This document shows positions 25,474 to 33,726 of a stretch of 64,000 nt of DNA, piece by piece. The stretch is from positions 62,001-126,000 of the forward strand of contig NZ_QZDT01000003.1 in NCBI RefSeq assembly GCF_009917485.1. Direction: 5' to 3'. Origin of the DNA: Parablautia muri. Its GTDB lineage: Bacteria; Bacillota; Clostridia; Lachnospirales; Lachnospiraceae. Position numbers and translations under genes: made by a program. Numbering within the stretch: position 1 is the stretch's first letter; each line of letters opens with the position of its first letter. The notes beneath the pieces are model-generated. The model saw only the letters and a program-made list of their open reading frames with translations. It was not told the DNA's origin and made no database searches.

Positions 25474-26537
25474 GCCTTCACCACCTCCTTTGCTGCTGCC
25501 CTCTTAGCGGACATCTTTTTGAAATATGCCCTCACCGCCTCTGACTGGATGACCACAATCAGGATAACCACAATGGCCTTAAACACCGGTGCCTGTGCAG
25601 AGGAAACGCCCAGGGCATACAGCGTTGTCGTGATAGCCTGAATTGTATATGCACCAATGATAGATCCGGCAAGATTAAACTTGCCACCGCCAAGGCTGTT
25701 GCCGCCTAACGCCACTGCAAGAATTGCATCCAGTTCCATATTCAGTCCAATATTATTTGTATCTGCGGAATAAATCCTGCATGTCGCCACCAGGCCGGCA
25801 ATGCCCGCACACAGGCCGCAGATCACATAGCATAACAGAATGATCTTTGCCGAATTAAAGCCGGATATCCTGGAAGCCCTTTTGTTAATACCTACACTCT
25901 GGATATAAGTTCCTAATGCTGTCATCCGCAAAACTAGACCGGCTATTACCACACAAACTGCCGCAATGATGATCGGTGTTGGGATAATACCGCAGTATCC
26001 GCCGAAAAACTGGAAGGACGGCACACGTACATAAACGATATTGCTGTTGCATAAAAGCAGCCCGATTGCTCTGCCTGCCGACCAAAGAATCAGGGTTGCA
26101 ACCATGGGCTGGATATTCATATAGGCCACCAAAAATCCATTAAATAAACCACAGACGCATGCAGTTGCAATGCCTGCCAGCATTCCAACCCAGAGAGGCA
26201 CATTATACTCGCTCACATTTGTCACACCATAACCTGCAAGCAGCATACAGCAAAGGCCTCCCGACAGGCTCATCACGGAACCTACTGAAATATCCGTACC
26301 GGCGGAGGCTGAAACAACAAGTGTCATACCGATTGCCAGAATCGCCACTTCACTGCCCCGGTTAAGCACATCAATCAGGCGTCCATATAAAATGCCATTA
26401 TTGATGCTAATCGTAAAAAAGCTCAACGGTGCATTCCCGGCGGCAATATCATAAACCACATTAATCAACATAACCAATATCATGCTGAAGATTGGCAGGA
26501 AAAGTTTCATTTTTGTAATTTTCTTTATTTTTTCCAT
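25470..26537 (-). CDS. Sugar ABC transporter permease (YtfT-like)
   Basis: A 355-residue polytopic permease of the ribose/galactofuranose type. It has the conserved block SASAGTDISVGSVMSLSGG near residues 81-99 and the coupling helix YIQSVGINKRASRISGFNSAK. The C-terminal tail is basic (KKMSAKRAAAKE). The start overlaps the ATPase stop (TAATG), so it is translationally coupled. It pairs with the downstream permease as a heterodimer. Confidence 0.88.
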   Translation of the reverse strand: MEKIKKITKMKLFLPIFSMILVMLINVVYDIAAGNAPLSFFTISINNGILYGRLIDVLNRGSEVAILAIGMTLVVSASAGTDISVGSVMSLSGGLCCMLLAGYGVTNVSEYNVPLWVGMLAGIATACVCGLFNGFLVAYMNIQPMVATLILWSAGRAIGLLLCNSNIVYVRVPSFQFFGGYCGIIPTPIIIAAVCVVIAGLVLRMTALGTYIQSVGINKRASRISGFNSAKIILLCYVICGLCAGIAGLVATCRIYSADTNNIGLNMELDAILAVALGGNSLGGGKFNLAGSIIGAYTIQAITTTLYALGVSSAQAPVFKAIVVILIVVIQSEAVRAYFKKMSAKRAAAKEVVKA

Positions 26538-28054
26538 TATTTAGCACCCACTGCAATTGCCTTCATAACGCCCTCCTGGGTTAGTTCTTCTCCTTCGATT
26601 TCACCCACCTTTGCACCATCCCTAAGAACAGCCATGCGGTTACAGGTTCTAAGCATCTCCTCAATCTCAGAAGAAATAAACATAACGCTCTTTCCCTCCT
26701 CCGCCAGCTGTATGACAAGCTTCTGAATTTCTGTTTTCGTTCCGATATCAATACCACGGGTAGGCTCATCTAAAATAAGGAAATCCGGGTCTGTGGCAAG
26801 CCAGCGCGCTAAAATAGCCTTCTGTTGGTTTCCCCCGGAAAGCTGTTTGATCAGCGTCTCCCTGCTGGCCGTCTTAATTTGCAGAAGCTCAATAAATTTA
26901 TCTGCAATCTCAACCTGTTTTGCCATTGGAATTTTTTTGAAGATCCCCTGTTTTGCCTGCATGGCAAGAATAATATTTTCCCGCACGGACAAATCTCCGA
27001 TGATTCCCTCCGCTTTTCTGTCATCCGGCAAAAGGCCCATGCCAAGGTTCATGGCATCAATTGGATTCTTAATCGTCACTTCCTGTTCCTTTACTTTTAA
27101 AGTACCGGTCTGTGCCCTGTCTGCGCCATAAATAGCCCGTGCCAGTTCGCTTCTGCCGCTTCCTAAAAGCCCGGTCAGACCGATTACCTCTCCTTTATGT
27201 ATCTCCAAATCAAAAGGTTTAATCGTTCCTGCATGGCTTAGTCCTTTCGCATCAATTACAAGGGGCTCTTTTGATTTATCACCGCTGCCCTCAGGTTTAA
27301 TGCTCGCCAAATCGTCAAAATCTTTTCCCATCATTGCAGCAACCAATTGTACACGGGGCAGCTCCTCAATGCTATATTCCCCTACTAAAGTACCGTTTCG
27401 AAGAACAGTGATTCCATCGCAGACTTCATATACCTGCTCCAGGAAATGCGTTACAAATACGATTCCAACGCCCTTAGCGCGAAGCTTTCTCATCATACCG
27501 AAAAGCTTTTCTACTTCATTATCATCTAAGGATGAGGTAGGCTCATCCAAAACCAGAACTTTACAATCCATATCCACAGCCCGGGCAATGGCTATCATCT
27601 GCTGCAAAGCCAGGGAATATTCTTCCAGATTCTGCGTTACGTCAATCTCTAAATCCAGATCCTGCATCAACTTCGCTGCCATTTCATTCATTTTTTTTCT
27701 GTTTACCGTTCTAATCTTTGTCATAGGCTCTCTGCCAATAAAAAGATTCTCCGCAACAGAAAGATTCGGGCAAAGATTTACCTCCTGATAAACCGTGGAG
27801 ATGCCCTTTTTCTGAGCATCCATGGTATCCTTATTTACAATCGAACCGGCTATACCCTCTAAATAAATTTCTCCCGCTTCAAATTTATTTACCCCGGTAA
27901 GGCACTTGATCAATGTGGACTTTCCGGCTCCATTTTCCCCCATAAGCGCACGGATTTCCCCTTTTTTCAAATTGAAATCCACATTTTCCAGCGCTTTTAC
28001 CCCGGGAAATGTCATACAGATTCCTTTCATGCTTAAAACAATATCATTTTCCAT
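26537..28054 (-). CDS. Sugar ABC transporter ATPase, dual domain (YtfR-like)
   Basis: A 505-residue protein with two fused ABC ATPase domains, as in RbsA, MglA and YtfR. The first domain has Walker A GENGAGKST at residues 39-47 and Walker B CKVLVLDEPTSSLDD. The second has a degenerate Walker A GLLGSGRSE, a canonical signature LSGGNQQKA and Walker B FLILDEPTRGID. A degenerate second site is normal in this family. It energises sugar uptake with the two downstream permeases. Confidence 0.93.
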   Translation of the reverse strand: MENDIVLSMKGICMTFPGVKALENVDFNLKKGEIRALMGENGAGKSTLIKCLTGVNKFEAGEIYLEGIAGSIVNKDTMDAQKKGISTVYQEVNLCPNLSVAENLFIGREPMTKIRTVNRKKMNEMAAKLMQDLDLEIDVTQNLEEYSLALQQMIAIARAVDMDCKVLVLDEPTSSLDDNEVEKLFGMMRKLRAKGVGIVFVTHFLEQVYEVCDGITVLRNGTLVGEYSIEELPRVQLVAAMMGKDFDDLASIKPEGSGDKSKEPLVIDAKGLSHAGTIKPFDLEIHKGEVIGLTGLLGSGRSELARAIYGADRAQTGTLKVKEQEVTIKNPIDAMNLGMGLLPDDRKAEGIIGDLSVRENIILAMQAKQGIFKKIPMAKQVEIADKFIELLQIKTASRETLIKQLSGGNQQKAILARWLATDPDFLILDEPTRGIDIGTKTEIQKLVIQLAEEGKSVMFISSEIEEMLRTCNRMAVLRDGAKVGEIEGEELTQEGVMKAIAVGAK

Positions 28055-28211
28055 GCAGATGCCTCCTTATAAGAATTTCCTTCCCAGATAATCGTTTCAG
28101 ATGCCATTTACTATTTTCCCCGCAGCCTGTTTTTCCGCCATAATATGTAAAGAGGAGAGCCCCAGTTTCCCGGGATACCCTCCCTTTTTATGATTTCTTC
28201 CTTTGATTTAT

Positions 28212-28246
28212 GGTTCATCCCATTTGGGAATATGCTTCTTGAACCT
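28212..28246 (-). repeat. Intercistronic hairpin between binding protein and ATPase genes
   Basis: GGTTCA and TGAACC arms enclose an inner CCCA/TGGG pairing. It lies in the 242-nt gap after the binding-protein gene. Such hairpins often keep binding-protein mRNA more abundant than that of the transporter genes. No long T-run follows. Confidence 0.4.
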
Positions 28247-28296
28247 GCTTTTTTTATTTCTCTGTCTGTTGATTCCCGTCATTTCAAAACCATTTC

Positions 28297-29409
28297 TTAA
28301 TATGCACGGCCGTCCAAAACTTCCTGAGACATTGTAATCGCGTACTGGCTCTCAATACCGGGCGCTACGAAAGCTTCATCCTTAACCAGGGTCCAAGCGT
28401 CCACTGCTTCACCTGCTTCTAATTTCTTGACTACTTCTTCAGCAAATCCTGCCTGCAAAGGATTACACTCTACGTTACAAGTAATCTTGCCGTCTAATGT
28501 GTACTGAAGTCCGTCATGGGTAGCATCAAAAGAGATAATCTGTACATCGCCGTCAACACCGTATGTAATACCTGCCGCATCCATTGCATCCATTGCACCG
28601 TATGCTTCATTATCGTTCTGGCATACCACTACGTTAAATCCACCATTGCCATAAGTCTTGATGAAAGACTCCATAACCTCCTGGCCTCCTGCCTGGGTGA
28701 AATCACCTGACTGGGAATCAAGTTTTGTCCAGTTATCATGCTGTGCAAGAATATTGTCAAAACCTTCCGTACGGCCAAGTGTTGCAGATGCGCCCACAGA
28801 GCCTTCAATTACAAGAATATTTGCTTCTTTGTCGCCAAGATATTCTGCAAGCCAATTGCCCGCTGCCTCACCTTCCGCAACCATATCGCAGCCAAGCGCC
28901 GTTGTGTACAAGGAAGGATCCGCATCCACTGCACGGTCTACAATCAGAACCGGAATGCCTGCATCCTGTGCTTCCTGAAGAACCGTATCCCAGCCTGCTG
29001 ACTGAATTGGCGCAATGCAGATATAATCAAGTTCCTGCTCTATAAAGCCGCGGACCGTCTCGATCTGAACCGCATGGTCATTGTCACAGTCTACGAAAGA
29101 TAATTCATAACCGTTCTCCGCGCTGAATGTATCCTGATAATTCTTTGTGTTGGCTGCGCGCCAGTCAGATTCATGTCCAACCTGTGCAAAACCAACTTTG
29201 ATAAGTTCGCCGTCTGCTGCCGGGGCCGTATCCTGGGACGAAGTCTCATCTTCGGACGAAGCCTCATCCTGCGCCGGAGCCTCATCTTCTGTTTCTGCCT
29301 CATCCTGTACCTGGGCCGTTTCTTCCGCAGGCGCTGCAGATTTACCACAGGCAGTCAAAGCGGAAACTGTCATTGCTGTAATGAGTAGTAGTGCAAGTTT
29401 CTTCTTCAT
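28297..29409 (-). CDS. Sugar-binding lipoprotein (YtfQ-like)
   Basis: Extracytoplasmic substrate-binding lipoprotein of 370 residues: signal peptide with lipobox ALTAC (Cys about residue 21), then an acidic, Glu/Asp/Ser-rich linker (about 22-70), then a periplasmic-binding fold of the ribose/galactofuranose type. The block KVGFAQVGHESDWRAANTKNYQDTF, with FIEQELDYICIAPIQSAGWDTV and IPVLIVDRAVDAD, is characteristic of YtfQ-like proteins. It is the first gene of the transporter operon, with operator-like palindromes upstream. Confidence 0.9.
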   Translation of the reverse strand: MKKKLALLLITAMTVSALTACGKSAAPAEETAQVQDEAETEDEAPAQDEASSEDETSSQDTAPAADGELIKVGFAQVGHESDWRAANTKNYQDTFSAENGYELSFVDCDNDHAVQIETVRGFIEQELDYICIAPIQSAGWDTVLQEAQDAGIPVLIVDRAVDADPSLYTTALGCDMVAEGEAAGNWLAEYLGDKEANILVIEGSVGASATLGRTEGFDNILAQHDNWTKLDSQSGDFTQAGGQEVMESFIKTYGNGGFNVVVCQNDNEAYGAMDAMDAAGITYGVDGDVQIISFDATHDGLQYTLDGKITCNVECNPLQAGFAEEVVKKLEAGEAVDAWTLVKDEAFVAPGIESQYAITMSQEVLDGRAY

Positions 29410-29535
29410 TTTTTTTCCTCCATAAATTAAATTTTGTTCGAAACAGGTTTCCCTGTCTCTATAGCTTTACTCTAACTGATTTATTTTTTATCAGCAATTC
29501 TTTTTTGTGCATTTATTCCAATTTCGTATTTCTAT

Positions 29536-29588
29536 ACAATACAAATTTTTGTACATTGTGCTATATTGCAATACAAATTTTATACAAC
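29536..29588. promoter_or_regulatory. Tandem operator candidates for the divergent regulator
   Basis: Site 1 (29536-29559) is a near-perfect palindrome with core TACAAATTTTTGTA flanked by ACAAT/ATTGT. Site 2 (29569-29588) repeats CAATACAAATTTTATACAAC with a weaker right half. Core centres are about 32 bp apart, three helical turns. The form resembles operators of GntR/LacI chimeric regulators such as AraR. The binding protein is inferred from position. Confidence 0.6.
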
Positions 29589-29746
29589 AGGTTGGATTTT
29601 TTTGGATTCTGTAAGATTTTTTAAGATTTTCAGATGACCAAGAGCCTTTTTCCACAAATTTCAGTGAAAAAATATGTGTCATTTTGCCCAATTTTTAAAA
29701 CAAATAGAAAAAAATTTGGATTTTTTACTTTTTTGCCTGCTTCCGG

Positions 29747-29779
29747 TAAAAGATTTTCACCTTTTATGAAAATCTTTTA
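29747..29779. repeat. 13-bp inverted repeat upstream of the regulator
   Basis: TAAAAGATTTTCA (29747-29759) and TGAAAATCTTTTA (29767-29779) are perfect inverse copies with a 7-nt loop, ending 36 nt before the regulator ATG. It may be an autoregulatory operator or a leader hairpin. Confidence 0.65.
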
Positions 29780-29815
29780 TCAGATAATATTGATTTAAAT
29801 GAAAGGAAATTTTTT

Positions 29816-30895
29816 ATGTCCGCAAAATATGTATGGCTTGCAGAATTGCTGAAAAATCTCATAGAAGAACACGCCGGAAGTATTTTCAAACTTCCTACTG
29901 AAGCTGCGCTCTGTAAAAAATATGGCGTCAGCCGTCAGACCGTCAGGAAAGCGCTTTCTGTTTTAGAAGAAGAACACCTGATAGAAAAACGGCAGGGCAG
30001 CGGTTCCTACACCACCGGACTTTCAAATAAGGCTGAGGAAAATACGGCTGCAATTTTAATCTGTTCCGATACGGAATACATTTACCCGTCACTTCTTGCA
30101 GATATACGAAATGCCTTGCAGAAACAAGGCTTTTCTTCCACTGTTTATATGACGGAAAATCAGGTATCCAAAGAAAGAAAAATTTTAGAATATTTACTTG
30201 CCCATCCGGTCCGCGGTATCTTAAGCGAAGGGTGCAAAACGGCCTTTCCCACCCCGAATCAGGATTTGTACCAGCGTTTGGCGCAAAAGGGTGTTTCCCT
30301 TTTATTTTTCCGCGGAAGCTATACAAACCTCCCGGATTTTCCTTTTATTAAGGCTGACAACTACGAAGGCGGTTATTTTCTTGGAAAGTATCTCGTCTCT
30401 TTAGGGCACAAAAAAATAGCCGGTATTTTTAAATCCGATGATATGCAAGGGCCCGAACGGTGCCATGGCTTTTTGTCCGCCCTGAGGGATGAATCCGTTA
30501 CTTTTCAGGAAGAAACTATCTGTTACTTTGATACCGTAAAGCTTTCCGCCCTTCAAAAAAAGCACGATACGGGCTTTTTGTCCGATTTTATCACCCACCA
30601 GTTAGGCGAATCCACCGCCATCATCTGTCACAACGATGAAATCGCCTACTGGCTTATAAAAGAATTAATCTATAGAAATCTACGCGTCCCCGAAGATGTC
30701 AGCGTAGTCTGTTTTGGCAGCTCCTATCTCAGCGATCTGTCCCCTGTGCCGATTACGTCTATCTCTCATCATAAGCACCAGCTGGGAACGGCCGCCGCCG
30801 AAGCTCTTGGGAATCTTATGAAAGGCGCTTTCATATCCTCCCGGAAGATACCCTGGAAACTGAATATCAAAAAAAGCGCTTCCAGCTGTCCATGA
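29816..30895 (+). CDS. GntR/LacI chimeric sugar-responsive regulator (AraR-like)
   Basis: A 359-residue transcription factor and one of only two plus-strand genes in the window. The N-terminal winged helix of the GntR family spans residues 1-70 (KLPTEAALCKKYGVSRQTVRKALSVLEEE). The rest is a LacI-type periplasmic-binding domain for a sugar effector (FIKADNYEGGYFLGKYLVSLGHKKIAGIF and PEDVSVVCFGSSYLSDLSPVPITSI). The site GAAAGGA precedes the ATG. Divergent placement from the importer genes suggests it represses them until sugar is bound. Confidence 0.88.
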   Translation: MSAKYVWLAELLKNLIEEHAGSIFKLPTEAALCKKYGVSRQTVRKALSVLEEEHLIEKRQGSGSYTTGLSNKAEENTAAILICSDTEYIYPSLLADIRNALQKQGFSSTVYMTENQVSKERKILEYLLAHPVRGILSEGCKTAFPTPNQDLYQRLAQKGVSLLFFRGSYTNLPDFPFIKADNYEGGYFLGKYLVSLGHKKIAGIFKSDDMQGPERCHGFLSALRDESVTFQEETICYFDTVKLSALQKKHDTGFLSDFITHQLGESTAIICHNDEIAYWLIKELIYRNLRVPEDVSVVCFGSSYLSDLSPVPITSISHHKHQLGTAAAEALGNLMKGAFISSRKIPWKLNIKKSASSCP

Positions 30896-30898
30896 GCA

Positions 30899-32515
30899 TC
30901 ACTTACCGCTCCTGTATTCCCTTGGTGTACACCCCACTGTCTTTTTAAACACAAAGCTGAAATAATGCGGATCTTTATATCCTACCTGGGCTGCAATCTC
31001 TCCGGAATATTTTTCTGTCTGCCTCAGCAGTTTCTTTGCTTTTTCCATCCGCTTCTTTGTCACATATTCAATAAATGTTATCTGCATTTCCTGGCTGAAC
31101 ACGCTGCTGAAATAATTTCCGCTTACACCAATTGCCCCTGCCACAGTATTTAAGGAAAGCCTCTCATCGCTGAAATTTTCTTCAATATATTCCAATCCTC
31201 TTTTCAGTACCCTCTTACCCTGGTTTACACTTTCCTTATCCCGCAGCGCAAGCGCCTGTCCTAACAGCTTTCTCATATACGCATAGATATCACCGCCATT
31301 TACAGATGCATCCCTCACCATATGATACTCATCCTCCGGCAAGATAGCCTGCTTATCTATTCCCCCATCTTCCATATAGTGGATAACGCTGAACCGTATA
31401 TTTAAGAGTAAATAATCCCGGAACATCCTTGAGCCCAATGCGTCTTTCACGCTGGCAAGATAGCCCTTTATGAAGTCCTCCAGTTCCTCCTGTTTTCCTT
31501 CCCGCAAAAAGCTGCCGATGATTTCCGGATTCATCTTGGCGCTGTCCACCGCCTCAAAACTTTTCGTATCGTTCCCCAGCAGATAATCTTCCGTATCTTT
31601 TTCTGTCAGAATATGTTGTTTGGGGTGGAAAAAACGATGGGCTAAAATGTGGTTTGCTTTGGTATAGCACTCTGCCAGCATAGAAAGCCGTTCAACAGGA
31701 TCTCCTACCGCCGCATGCCACTCCGTCATATTTTCTTCTCTGCAGATTTTCTCAATATGATCCACACACCGTTTTGTCAGCTCCTCCATCCGTTCTGCTT
31801 CCCCTTTGATTAAAATACCTAGCAGATTGATATTCCAATAGAAAGTCAAATACTCGGGAAAACGCATAAAATAGCGCAAAAGCGCCTCCCTCACCCTCCC
31901 ATGCATTTCCGCTTCTTCCGCCCCAAGCTCCGGACTCTGCCGCTTTACCAATAAATTCAACAAGATTAGATTATAGCACGGGCCATCCAGATTCAAGGAA
32001 ATTTTTGCCGCTTCTTCGTAAATCTGCTGCGCGGAAAGCACCCCTCCGAACACCCTTTCCAGAAAATTCCTGCGGGCATAATCCTCATATTCCTTCATTT
32101 CATTTTGAAATGTCTCCAGGTAATTTTTCTGTTCCCTCTCGTTTTCAATTTTTTCCCGAAGTTCCAAAAGCACCTTCCGCAGAGCGCCTCTTGTAATCGG
32201 CTTTAGCAGATACTGTTCCACCCCTACCCGAATCGCCCTTTGTACATATTCAAACTCATCATAGCCGCTGATGATAATAATTTTGATTTCCGGTATTTCC
32301 TGCACCACAATCTGGCTCAGGGCCAATCCATCCATAAACGGCATCCGGATATCCGTAATCAGTACATCCGGGCGGATTTTTCTAATCATTGGCAGCGCCA
32401 TTTCCCCATCATTTGCCTCCCCTGTAAATTCGTAGCCATATTCCCGCCAGGGGATATTATTTTTCAATCCTTCTCTGACAATACTTTCGTCTTCTACTAA
32501 AAATACTTTTAACAT
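30899..32515 (-). CDS. AraC-type response regulator (YesN-like)
   Basis: A 538-residue DNA-binding response regulator. The N-terminal receiver domain has acidic residues ED near 8-9 and the phosphoacceptor Asp55 (LITDIRMPFMDG). A long middle helical domain follows. Two AraC helix-turn-helix motifs lie in the last ~100 residues (LSLNTVAGAIGVSGNYFSSVFS and AAQVGYKDPHYFSFVFKK). The start is the ATG at 32515 with GGAGGGATAGG upstream. It is the third gene of a kinase/binding-protein/regulator set and probably controls sugar uptake genes. Confidence 0.92.
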   Translation of the reverse strand: MLKVFLVEDESIVREGLKNNIPWREYGYEFTGEANDGEMALPMIRKIRPDVLITDIRMPFMDGLALSQIVVQEIPEIKIIIISGYDEFEYVQRAIRVGVEQYLLKPITRGALRKVLLELREKIENEREQKNYLETFQNEMKEYEDYARRNFLERVFGGVLSAQQIYEEAAKISLNLDGPCYNLILLNLLVKRQSPELGAEEAEMHGRVREALLRYFMRFPEYLTFYWNINLLGILIKGEAERMEELTKRCVDHIEKICREENMTEWHAAVGDPVERLSMLAECYTKANHILAHRFFHPKQHILTEKDTEDYLLGNDTKSFEAVDSAKMNPEIIGSFLREGKQEELEDFIKGYLASVKDALGSRMFRDYLLLNIRFSVIHYMEDGGIDKQAILPEDEYHMVRDASVNGGDIYAYMRKLLGQALALRDKESVNQGKRVLKRGLEYIEENFSDERLSLNTVAGAIGVSGNYFSSVFSQEMQITFIEYVTKKRMEKAKKLLRQTEKYSGEIAAQVGYKDPHYFSFVFKKTVGCTPREYRSGK

Positions 32516-32643
32516 TCCTATCCCTCCTGCATAAAATAGGCAAAACCTATTGCCATGTATCAAAAGCTCTGCCTGCGATACTGCCTTAACAGGTCCCTTC
32601 CAAAGCCGGCACGCCCTGACTGTAAACGGCCAGGCGCCAGAAG

Positions 32644-33687
32644 TTAATATGTTCTGTCGTCCATAAATTTCTCAACATTTTCTTTTGTAAATACATTTTC
32701 TTCTACCACATAACTTTTCTCTACCGGTTCTCCCCTCTCCAGTCTTTGAATAATTTTATCAATATAGGCGCCCTGCACCGGATTGCACTCAATATCCACA
32801 TTGATCCAGCCCTTTTTTACCAGTTCCAGCGCATCATAAATTGCATCGAAAGAAATAACCGTTACCGCTCCATATTCTCCAAAGCTGATGCCGGCTTCCT
32901 GCATGGCTTCAATAGCCCCCATTGTCATATCATCATTCTGCGATACCAGTATATCGATATCCTCATGTCGGCGGAGCATGTCCCACATAACCTCTTTTCC
33001 TCTCGTTGCGGTGAAATCGCCCGTTCTCTGCTCCAATATATGCCAATTATCATGATATTCTGCGATTTCGCAAAAACCTTTGGTTCTGCCAAGCTCCGCT
33101 GTTGAGCCAAGGGTCCCCTGCAGCACTACAATATTGATTTCCTCCGATGCTCTCCCCATTTTCCGCAGATACCTCTCTAACCATCTTCCGGCCTTCTTGC
33201 CTTCTTCTTTTGTATCTGTCCCAATCCATGTGGTGTAAAGTGATTCATCTCTCACATCTACCATGCGGTCTATAATAATCACCGGAATCTCCGCATCCTT
33301 CGCTTCTCGCAGCACCGTCTCCCAGCCGCTTTCTATCACCGGTGCAAAAACAATATAATCAACCCGCTGGGAAATAAAACCGCGGATTGCCTTAATCTGA
33401 TTTTCCTGCATTTGTCTTGCATTATTCAAAATAAGAAAATACCCGGCATCCTTTGTCAAAGCATCCTGGATAGAAAGGGTGTGTGCCGACCTCCAGCCAG
33501 ATTCACTGCCTAACTGGGAAACCCCCACCACAATCAAATCTTCCTGCTCCATTGGCGCCTGTTCTATTTCAACTCCTCTAAAAAGGCCACCGCCTACAAA
33601 AAAAAGCGGCACAATGCACAACAGTACAATCAGTATACTCACATGTCCAAAAACCAGTTTCTTTAACTTTCCTATTATTTTCTTCAT
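32644..33687 (-). CDS. Membrane-anchored sugar-binding protein of a two-component system
   Basis: A 347-residue protein from the ATG at 33687 (an upstream ATG at 33699 overlaps the GGGGATT site). An N-terminal uncleaved-type membrane helix (about 12-34) replaces a lipobox. The remainder is a ribose/galactofuranose-type binding domain strongly resembling the importer's binding protein: VGVSQLGSESGWRSAHTLSIQDAL and FISQRVDYIVFAPVIESGWETV. Encoded between kinase and response regulator, it is likely a sensory co-receptor rather than a transport component. Confidence 0.85.
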   Translation of the reverse strand: MKKIIGKLKKLVFGHVSILIVLLCIVPLFFVGGGLFRGVEIEQAPMEQEDLIVVGVSQLGSESGWRSAHTLSIQDALTKDAGYFLILNNARQMQENQIKAIRGFISQRVDYIVFAPVIESGWETVLREAKDAEIPVIIIDRMVDVRDESLYTTWIGTDTKEEGKKAGRWLERYLRKMGRASEEINIVVLQGTLGSTAELGRTKGFCEIAEYHDNWHILEQRTGDFTATRGKEVMWDMLRRHEDIDILVSQNDDMTMGAIEAMQEAGISFGEYGAVTVISFDAIYDALELVKKGWINVDIECNPVQGAYIDKIIQRLERGEPVEKSYVVEENVFTKENVEKFMDDRTY

Positions 33688-33726
33688 ACGAATCCCCATT
33701 CCTGCCAGCAGCCTACAAATCTGTGC

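Larger units (their letters stand above)
29410..29815. promoter_or_regulatory. Divergent control region of transporter and GntR-type regulator
   Basis: This 406-base AT-rich gap holds two operator-like sites (29536-29559, 29569-29588), an ACAGG/CCTGT palindrome in the ytfQ-side leader (29444-29457) and a 13-bp inverted repeat upstream of the regulator (29747-29779). A minus-strand TTGTAT-N16-TATAGC pair overlapping the second operator is the best candidate transporter promoter. It is weak. Confidence 0.5.

Noticed and set aside
28055-28296. Missing gene between ytfR-like and ytfQ-like genes
   Set aside because: The 242-nt gap has stop codons in all frames and only hairpins; it is typical of the gap between binding-protein and ATPase genes.
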